From: Tundrisphaera lichenicola
GTDB lineage: Bacteria > Planctomycetota > Planctomycetia > Isosphaerales > Isosphaeraceae
Length of the DNA: 64,000 nucleotides
Assembly (NCBI RefSeq): GCF_051175385.1
Contig: NZ_CP195106.1
Location: 1,488,001-1,552,000, forward strand
Reading direction: 5' to 3'
The notes beneath the pieces were generated by a model that was not told the origin of the DNA, did no database searches, and saw nothing but the letters and a program-made list of their open reading frames with translations. Positions 58,384-64,000 of this stretch are shown piece after piece. Made by a program: the position numbers and the translations under genes. Position 1 is the first letter of the stretch; each line of letters opens with the position of its first letter.

Positions 58384-58953
58384 TCATCGCCCCACGAAGT
58401 TCTTGAGGAGCTTGGTGCCTTCGAGCGTCAGGAAGCTCTCGGGGTGATACTGGACACCTTCGAGAGGGAACGACTCGTGGCGCACCCCCATGATCTCGTC
58501 CTGATCGGTCCGGGCCACGACCCGGATCGAGTCGGGCAAGGTCCCCGGCCGGATCACCAGGCTATGGTAACGAGTCGCTTCGAACGGGTTGGAGAGCCCC
58601 CGGTAGACCCCCTGATTGTCATGATAGATCAGGGAGGTCTTGCCGTGCATGATCCGCCCGGCCCGGACGATCTCGCCTCCGAAGACCTGTCCGATGCACT
58701 GGTGTCCCAGGCAGACGCCCAGGGTCGGGATCTTCGGCGCGAATCGCTCGATCGCAGCCTGCGAGATCCCCGCCTCATTCGGCGTGCAGGGCCCCGGCGA
58801 GATGATCAGGTGGGTCGGTCGCTTCGCCTCGATCTCGTCCAGCGCGATCCCGTCGTTGCGGACGACCAGGACATCGAGCGTGGGGTCGATCTCACCGAGC
58901 CGCTGGACCAGGTTGTAGGTGAATGAGTCGTAGTTGTCGATCAGGACGATCAT
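58384..58953 (-). CDS. trpG: Anthranilate/aminodeoxychorismate synthase glutaminase component
   Basis: The start at 58953 gives 189 residues with the class I glutamine amidotransferase triad: nucleophile Cys81 in GVCLGHQCIG, and His170 and Glu172 in VQYHPES. The opening MIVLIDNYDSFTYNLVQ and the ISPGPCTPNEAG loop are typical of TrpG/PabA. It supplies ammonia to TrpE and possibly to PabB, so it may be amphibolic. TrpE is encoded 28 kb away, on the other strand. moeA follows 16 bases downstream. Confidence 0.94.
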   Translation of the reverse strand: MIVLIDNYDSFTYNLVQRLGEIDPTLDVLVVRNDGIALDEIEAKRPTHLIISPGPCTPNEAGISQAAIERFAPKIPTLGVCLGHQCIGQVFGGEIVRAGRIMHGKTSLIYHDNQGVYRGLSNPFEATRYHSLVIRPGTLPDSIRVVARTDQDEIMGVRHESFPLEGVQYHPESFLTLEGTKLLKNFVGR

Positions 58954-59094
58954 GGGGACTCTCAACCGTCGGCACTCGATGGGCCGACCTCCGTAACCCG
59001 GTGCGACCGCTTTTCCGAATCTTACCCGGTTAACCCGATCATCGGAAGGGAACCGGGGACTCGATTGCCGACACGCCGCACTCGGCGCGGTTAG

Positions 59095-59126
59095 ATTACC
59101 ATTTTGTAGGCCCACTAGATGGTAAT
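59095..59126. promoter_or_regulatory. Inverted repeat ATTACCAT-N16-ATGGTAAT, operator-like
   Basis: Two perfect 8-base arms are centred about 35 bases before the ATG at 59145, inside the 191-bp divergent region between trpG and the small secreted-protein gene. It could be a regulator-binding site or a hairpin in the leader of the small gene. No known consensus fits. Confidence 0.35.
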
Positions 59127-59144
59127 TGACACGGAGGTATGGAA

Positions 59145-59618
59145 ATGGCGTGCATGGTCGGTTCGGTGACGATTCTGATCGCGATGACCTCGACGGGCGG
59201 GATTTTCTTCAATCGGAATCCCAATCACCTGGTCCTTCCCCCTCAACCAGGCTACGGAGTTGGCTTCCCCAACGGGAATCCCGACGGCTACGGTTGGGTT
59301 GAACCTGGCGTGATGATGCCCCTGACGGCCGACCGGACGCCGGATTATTACTTCCCGCGTTATCTAGCCGTCCCCGCTTCGCAACTCCTGCTTCCGAATT
59401 ACTACAACCCTTACATTTCGCGAGGTCAGCGATTCCTCCCCTATTCGGGTTGCGGAGGCCCTCACCCGGCCAGCGGGCCCCCCGTGGCCCCTGCGGTCGA
59501 ATCGGTCCATCCTTATAATGAAACCCTGAACGATCGGCCTCGAACCAGCGTCCCGACCTTCAGTGGTCGCGTTGAAGCGACTCCGGACACCTCCACGACT
59601 TCGGGATTACGTCCCTGA
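59145..59618 (+). CDS. Small exported hypothetical protein
   Basis: GGAGGT lies six bases before the ATG at 59145; an ATG at 59139 directly abuts that site and is less likely. The 157-residue product has a short hydrophobic N-terminus (MACMVGSVTILIAMTSTGGIFF) that can act as a signal peptide, then a Pro-, Gly-, Asn- and Tyr-rich chain (PPQPGYGVGFPNGNPDGYGW, PDYYFPRYL, NYYNPYISRG) with little predicted regular structure. No family is recognised. The composition suggests a structural surface or matrix component. Confidence 0.6.
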   Translation: MACMVGSVTILIAMTSTGGIFFNRNPNHLVLPPQPGYGVGFPNGNPDGYGWVEPGVMMPLTADRTPDYYFPRYLAVPASQLLLPNYYNPYISRGQRFLPYSGCGGPHPASGPPVAPAVESVHPYNETLNDRPRTSVPTFSGRVEATPDTSTTSGLRP

Positions 59619-60014
59619 CGCGCTCCTGGGGGACCGACGCATCGTCCCTGCATGCTCCATCGGCGGCCGGGACGAATCGTTTCTTGTCCCCATCGAAAGT
59701 TGGTACCCATGCTTGCCAAGGTAATCTTGGGGAAGATACGATAACTCCTTCGTCTCCGAGAGCCTCCTCGACGAGCTCGATCGGCCCGAGGATGGTCCTC
59801 GAATTTTTCTTCGAACCTTTTTGGATTCGCGAACGTAGCTGGCATAAGGTCGGCCGCACCCGGGGTCTCTGGTCTTCGTCCTCATTCCCATGTTCATCTC
59901 GTCCCAGAGTCGTCCGTCCGAGCCTCCTCGCCGGTGTCGTTCCAGCTCGACCCATCCAGGAACGGGGTCATCGCGTCCCGACCCATCCTTCACCGTTATC
60001 AAAGGCACCTAGCG
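59619..60014. other. Non-coding region upstream of the ABC transporter operon
   Basis: This 396-bp stretch between two same-strand genes has no coding character. It should contain the promoter of the ABC operon; one candidate is listed separately. The reading frame of the ATPase stays open back to 59934, but conservation begins at the ATG at 60015. Confidence 0.45.
59821..59848 (+). promoter_or_regulatory. Possible promoter of the ABC transporter operon
   Basis: TTGGAT and CATAAG are separated by 16 bases; each matches the sigma-70 consensus at four of six positions. The site is about 165 bases before the ATPase start. The evidence is weak. Confidence 0.25.
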
Positions 60015-60968
60015 ATGAGCCGCGACGTCATCATCGAGACACGAAACCTGACCAAGGTTTACCGCGACTTCTGGGGCCGACCCAAGGTCCAGGCGCTCAA
60101 GGCGCTCGACCTTAAGGTCAATAAGGGGGAGATCTTCGGCGTGCTCGGCCCGAACGGGTCGGGCAAGACGACGACCATCAAGCTCCTCCTCGGCCTGCTA
60201 TTCCCCACCGAAGGCGACGCGTTCATCTTCGGCGAGCCGACCTCCAACGTCGCCAAGAACGAGCGGATCGGCTACCTCCCCGAGGAGTCGTATCTGTACA
60301 AGTTCCTCAACGCCGAGGAGACGCTGCATTTCTACGGCCGGCTCTTCAAGATCTCCAAGGCCGAGCGGACCAAGCGGGTAGGTCGCCTGATCGACATGGT
60401 CGGCCTGAACGCCGCCAAGCACCGCCAACTTCGCGAGTACTCCAAGGGGATGCAACGCCGGATCGGTCTGGCCCAGGCCCTGATCAATAATCCGGAGTTG
60501 ATCCTGCTCGACGAGCCGACCTCGGGCCTCGACCCGATCGGCACGGCCGAGATCAAGGAGTTGATCCGCGACCTCAAGACCCAAGGCAAGACGGTCGTCC
60601 TCTCGGGTCACCTCCTGGCGGACATGCAGGACATCTGCGACCGGATCGCGATCCTCCACCGGGGCGAACTCAAGGAACTGGGCAAGGTGTCCGACCTGCT
60701 GACGGTCCAGGACGTCACCCAGATCAAGACGCGCGACCTGCCCGAGGCCGCCATCGACGAGATCCGGGCCGTGATCCAGCGACATGGGGCCGAGCTCTTG
60801 GCCGTCGATCATCCCACGACGACCCTGGAAGAGCTCTTCCTCCGGATCGTCCGCGAGAGCGATCTGCACCCCGGCCGCCGACGCGTCGGGGACAAGCCGA
60901 TCGACGGGGCACCCGGCAAGCCGGCGCCCGTGTCGGACGAGCTCGCCGGGTCGCCGACCAAGCGCTGA
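60015..60968 (+). CDS. ABC transporter ATP-binding protein
   Basis: The start at 60015 has AAAGG upstream and gives 317 residues. Walker A is GPNGSGKT (45-52), the signature is YSKGMQRR (142-149, a variant of LSGGQ common in this branch), and Walker B is LILLDEP (162-168) followed by SGLDP. It belongs to the DrrA/CcmA/NatA-like exporter group. A C-terminal extension of about 100 residues ends in a Pro- and Gly-rich tail. The large permease gene follows after 189 bases, and the pair probably forms a two-component exporter or mechanotransmission system. Confidence 0.93.
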   Translation: MSRDVIIETRNLTKVYRDFWGRPKVQALKALDLKVNKGEIFGVLGPNGSGKTTTIKLLLGLLFPTEGDAFIFGEPTSNVAKNERIGYLPEESYLYKFLNAEETLHFYGRLFKISKAERTKRVGRLIDMVGLNAAKHRQLREYSKGMQRRIGLAQALINNPELILLDEPTSGLDPIGTAEIKELIRDLKTQGKTVVLSGHLLADMQDICDRIAILHRGELKELGKVSDLLTVQDVTQIKTRDLPEAAIDEIRAVIQRHGAELLAVDHPTTTLEELFLRIVRESDLHPGRRRVGDKPIDGAPGKPAPVSDELAGSPTKR

Positions 60969-61157
60969 TTTGGCCTGACCGGGGCCGGGACCCATCGACT
61001 CCGGCCCGTCATCCATGGATTCGATCCCGAACTCCTGGACGATCGCTCGTCCGGGATCGTCTCGACCCGTCCGATCCGGGGCCGTTCGCCATACCTCCAT
61101 TTCGTTATCCGAATCGGCGGCCGCCGTCAGTGCCCGCGCTCGAGGAGCCTCACCGCG

Positions 61158-63596
61158 ATGAACCTGCTTCCGTCCGTCATGTTCTGGGCGCAAGCCAAGC
61201 TGCCCGGAATTCCCGACTGGTTGGTACCAATCGAAGAGTGGCTTTACGTCTTCGGGGAACCGAGCGTCTCGATCCCCGGCGTCCTGGGAGGCCTGATCAC
61301 CTGGTTGAAAGTGGTGGGCCTGTTCGCCCTGCTGGCCTGGGTCTTCTCCTGGGTGGCTTCGGCGGTCCGGACCCGCGAGAAGGCCCGGACCAACGTCCTC
61401 GACATCGCGGCCCTGGTATCCCTGCTCGGCTGCCTGGGCGCGGTCGTGCTGAACGTCCTCCAGTCGACGAAAAGAATCGCGCCACTGAACGTCGGCGGTA
61501 TTTCGGTTTCGAACACGACCGCGCTGGTATTCGGCCTGGTGATCCTGCTCTGGATCGAGCGATCGCTCTGGACTTCGATCCGACGGCTCGGCTCTAAAGG
61601 GGACGGGATGGTCCTGGCCGGGATCCACCTGGCCATCGGCCTGGGGATCGTGGTGGCCTACCTTCGACTGACCGCGATGGTCGCCATGGCGAACGCGACC
61701 GGGGAGTCTTCGGTTAGCTTCTCGATCGGGCGGGCGATCTTCGAAGGGGTCAGGCTGGGTGCGACCTACATGGGCCTGGTGGTCCTGGCTCGCGTCTCCT
61801 GGCTACTCCTTCCCGAACTGCTCGCGATGAGGCCCAGGCGGCTCTTCGCGATTGCCCGTCTGGCGATCATCGAATCGACCCGGAAGATGTGGGCGCCTTA
61901 TGTGGTGATCGTGCTCTTCGCGGTCATCCTGGCCTTCACCCACTGGTTCCTGCCGGCTCCGCTCCAGAGGCCGGCGGAACTGGGCCGGATCTATGTCGGG
62001 ACCTTGATGCTCCTCTGCATGCTCCTGCTGACCATCATGGTGACGGTCCTGGCCCCGATCAGCCTCCCCCAGGACATCCAGGCCCAGACGATCTACACCG
62101 TCGTCACCAAGCCGGTCCGCCGGCTTGAAGTGGTCTGGGGTCGGATCGTCGGCTACATGGCGATCGTGACCGTGCTGGTCCTGGTCTTCGGCATGATCAG
62201 TCTGCTCTATCTCTACCGAAATGTCGGAGGGACCCGCGACGAGATCGTGGCGCAGGCCGAGAAGATCCAGGCGACCGACCCCGACCGTGCCCGGTTCCTT
62301 TACGATCAGGCCGAGCAACTGGAGACCCGGATGTCGGCCCGAGTGCCGGTGAAGGGGGCCTTGACGTTCATCGACTCTCGCGGAACTCCCCAGATCCGCG
62401 GGATCGATGTCGGTCAGGAACTAGAATTCCGGAGCCATATCGAGGGCGGGACGCCGGCCGCGGCCATCTGGCATTACGGCGTGGTCCCCGATCCTTTCGA
62501 GCCCAAGCGCCTGATCGACCGGCGGATCCCGGTCTCCTCGCTCCTGGTCCCCGGGACGATCGAGGCGATCGAGAATGATGCGATGGTCCTCGAATTCGGG
62601 ATCGAGGCCCTCGAGCGTCGCAAGCAAGAGCCCAACGTCAAGGCCGCCCAGGTCGCCGCCGATACCGCCGAGGCGACCCGGGTGAAAGGCCAGATCCAGA
62701 CGCTCCGCGAGGATTCGGCCAAGCTCAAGGCCAGGTTCGACGAACTGACGGCCAAGGCCAAGGCCGCCAAGGACCCGGACGAAATCGACCGACTCCGTCG
62801 CGAGGCTGCCGAACTCCACTCGCCCCCGATCCCCGTGGAAATGACCTTCACGATCTACCGGACGACCAAGGGCCGCGTCGGCGACCCGGTCTACGCCGAG
62901 ATCGAGGTCGAGAACCCCCGGACCAACGTGGGCAAGTTCAAGGACACATTCCCGATCCACGAGTACTACACCAACAAGCGACTGCTCCCGTCGTCATTCC
63001 TGGTGGGATCCCTCGGTTCCTTGACCGTCACGATTCGTTGCCAGAGCCCGACCCAGTACCTGGGGATGGCCGAGAGCGACTTCTACCTCCTGGCCAATTC
63101 GGGCGACTTCGGCACGAACTTCATGAAGGGGCTTTTCGGGATCTGGCTCCAGGCCATGGTCCTGACCTCGATTGGCGTGTTCGCCGGGACCTTCCTCAGC
63201 TGGCCGGTGGCCCTGCTGTTCACGATCGCGTTCTTCGTCGCGGGACATGCAGCATTCTCGATCCTCCGCGACTTCTTCCTCCAGTCGATGATCGGCGGCG
63301 GTCCGTTTGAATCCTTGATCCGCCTGATCTCCCACGACAACCAGATGAGCGACCTGGCCCCAACCCTGGGGGTGGTCGTGGCCAAGACGTTCGACTCGGT
63401 GGTCATGCCCGTGATGTCGACGATGGTTTACCTCATCCCCAACCTGGCCGCACTTGACGTGAGCAACACCGTGGCCGAGGGCTTCGCCGTGAGCTGGCCC
63501 CTGATCATCCAGAACACGCTGGTCGCGCTGGCGTACGCGGTACCCTTCTCGATCGGCGGCTACTTCATCCTCAAGAATCGGGAGGTGGCGGCGTGA
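61158..63596 (+). CDS. Large ABC transporter permease with an extracytoplasmic coiled-coil domain
   Basis: The 812-residue membrane protein has about seven N-terminal helices (including a strongly hydrophobic pair around residues 250-300 with VTVLAPISLPQDIQAQTIYTVVTKPV, typical of ABC-2 type permeases) and a C-terminal group of four to five helices (about 660-805). Between them, about residues 360-640 are soluble. This part includes a charged heptad-like stretch around 490-550 (KGQIQTLREDSAKLKARFDEL) suggesting a coiled coil. It partners with the ATPase encoded upstream. The next gene overlaps its stop (GTGA). Substrate unknown. Confidence 0.8.
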   Translation: MNLLPSVMFWAQAKLPGIPDWLVPIEEWLYVFGEPSVSIPGVLGGLITWLKVVGLFALLAWVFSWVASAVRTREKARTNVLDIAALVSLLGCLGAVVLNVLQSTKRIAPLNVGGISVSNTTALVFGLVILLWIERSLWTSIRRLGSKGDGMVLAGIHLAIGLGIVVAYLRLTAMVAMANATGESSVSFSIGRAIFEGVRLGATYMGLVVLARVSWLLLPELLAMRPRRLFAIARLAIIESTRKMWAPYVVIVLFAVILAFTHWFLPAPLQRPAELGRIYVGTLMLLCMLLLTIMVTVLAPISLPQDIQAQTIYTVVTKPVRRLEVVWGRIVGYMAIVTVLVLVFGMISLLYLYRNVGGTRDEIVAQAEKIQATDPDRARFLYDQAEQLETRMSARVPVKGALTFIDSRGTPQIRGIDVGQELEFRSHIEGGTPAAAIWHYGVVPDPFEPKRLIDRRIPVSSLLVPGTIEAIENDAMVLEFGIEALERRKQEPNVKAAQVAADTAEATRVKGQIQTLREDSAKLKARFDELTAKAKAAKDPDEIDRLRREAAELHSPPIPVEMTFTIYRTTKGRVGDPVYAEIEVENPRTNVGKFKDTFPIHEYYTNKRLLPSSFLVGSLGSLTVTIRCQSPTQYLGMAESDFYLLANSGDFGTNFMKGLFGIWLQAMVLTSIGVFAGTFLSWPVALLFTIAFFVAGHAAFSILRDFFLQSMIGGGPFESLIRLISHDNQMSDLAPTLGVVVAKTFDSVVMPVMSTMVYLIPNLAALDVSNTVAEGFAVSWPLIIQNTLVALAYAVPFSIGGYFILKNREVAA

Positions 63597-64000
63597 GTTA
63601 CCTCACCAACATGCAGCGTAAGATCATCTTCTCGGTCGGCATCCTCGTCCTCTTCTCGGTCATGTACCCCTACAAGGAGTATCTGAAGAAGGAGGCCGAT
63701 AAGAAGGATCTCGGCGAAGCCACGATCGGCGAGGTCGACACCGGCAGCTTCGTCCTCAAGTTGTTCCTGCTGGGGGGCTTCCGAGGGATGGCCGCCAACG
63801 TCCTCTGGACTCGTGCAATCGACTTCCAGAAGATCCAGGAATGGGACAAGCTCAAGGTGACGGTCGACATGATCACCAAGCTCCAGCCCCACTTCCTCTC
63901 GATCTGGACGTTTCAGAGCTGGAATCTCACCTATAACGTCTCGGTCGAGTGGGACGCCCCCGAGGACAAGTACGAGTGGATCAAGCGGGGCATCAAGTTC
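63593..64000 (+). CDS. Membrane-anchored protein of the ABC operon (partial, GTG start)
   Basis: The GTG at 63593 overlaps the permease stop (GTGA) and has GGAGGT exactly six bases upstream, which decides the start; the first ATG (63611) is inside the protein. The frame stays open to the end of the window (136 codons). The product begins with one membrane helix (about 10-27, IIFSVGILVLFSVMYPY) and continues as a soluble, helix-rich region (FRGMAANVLWTRAIDFQKIQEWDKL, LQPHFLSIWTFQSWNL). Similar proteins occur beside ABC permeases in planctomycetes, with no assigned function that I can confirm. Confidence 0.75.
   Translation, partial: MSYLTNMQRKIIFSVGILVLFSVMYPYKEYLKKEADKKDLGEATIGEVDTGSFVLKLFLLGGFRGMAANVLWTRAIDFQKIQEWDKLKVTVDMITKLQPHFLSIWTFQSWNLTYNVSVEWDAPEDKYEWIKRGIKF

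Noticed and set aside
1..64000. tRNA, rRNA, riboswitch or CRISPR elements
   Set aside because: Scanning the intergenic regions by eye gave no cloverleaf with a TTC-arm, no rRNA-like sequence, no cobalamin or other riboswitch core and no direct-repeat array. A covariance-model search would be the decisive check.

Overview
This window is a high-GC, densely packed chromosomal stretch. It most likely comes from a planctomycete, probably Isosphaeraceae-like; that placement rests on gene content, not on a marker gene. The supporting traits are an ECF-type sigma factor with a very long C-terminal extension, a giant secreted protein with an LExLxxRxLL-type N-terminal motif, a WD40/caspase-like secreted protein, a fused membrane/spermidine-synthase protein, a conserved hypothetical protein starting with an NRRNALKSTGPKTPEGK-like block, and csrA in the middle of housekeeping genes. 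No rRNA, tRNA or CRISPR array was recognised.

Layout: 1-117 is the tail of a membrane protein. 144-1216 is an IS1595-family insertion sequence flanked by a palindromic 8-bp target duplication; its transposase is split at an A8 run. 1286-3282 is a tandem pair of paralogous membrane-anchored proteins. 3316-5908 (minus) carries tatC followed by a cobA-hemD fusion. 6375-9041 carries lemA and an M48 (HtpX-like) protease. 9055-12639 (minus) carries two haem-c-motif proteins, one of which is a sigma factor-membrane-dihaem cytochrome fusion. 12862-19582 (plus) holds a conserved hypothetical, manA, a membrane protein and a coupled periplasmic-binding-protein/histidine-kinase pair. 19646-22387 (minus) is a GH15-type glycosidase, followed by a TIM-barrel sugar isomerase and csrA.

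24197-26599 holds a class-V aminotransferase, coaD and a membrane protein. 26603-28697 (minus) is an mcsA-mcsA-mcsB operon with a near-consensus sigma-70 promoter. trpE follows, then a lower-GC two-gene insert of nuclease-fold-like proteins (30605-31598), a PfkB-family kinase, a methyltransferase, the membrane/spermidine-synthase fusion, a TlpA-like thioredoxin and a Gfo/Idh/MocA oxidoreductase.

38827-45709 (minus) is a tightly coupled seven-gene RDD / SpoIIM / membrane / DUF4129 / DUF4350 / MoxR / DUF58 operon. 46188-57079 is devoted to large exported proteins: a beta-propeller/Calx-beta/beta-helix giant, a predicted outer-membrane barrel, and a WD40 protein ending in a caspase-like domain that has lost its cysteine. 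57114-58953 is trpG-moeA. The window closes with a small secreted protein and an ABC exporter-like operon (60015-64000).

The observations I rate highest are the sigma factor-cytochrome fusion, the two-gene nuclease-like insert, the pseudo-caspase, the binding-protein/kinase pair, and the transposase frameshift site.
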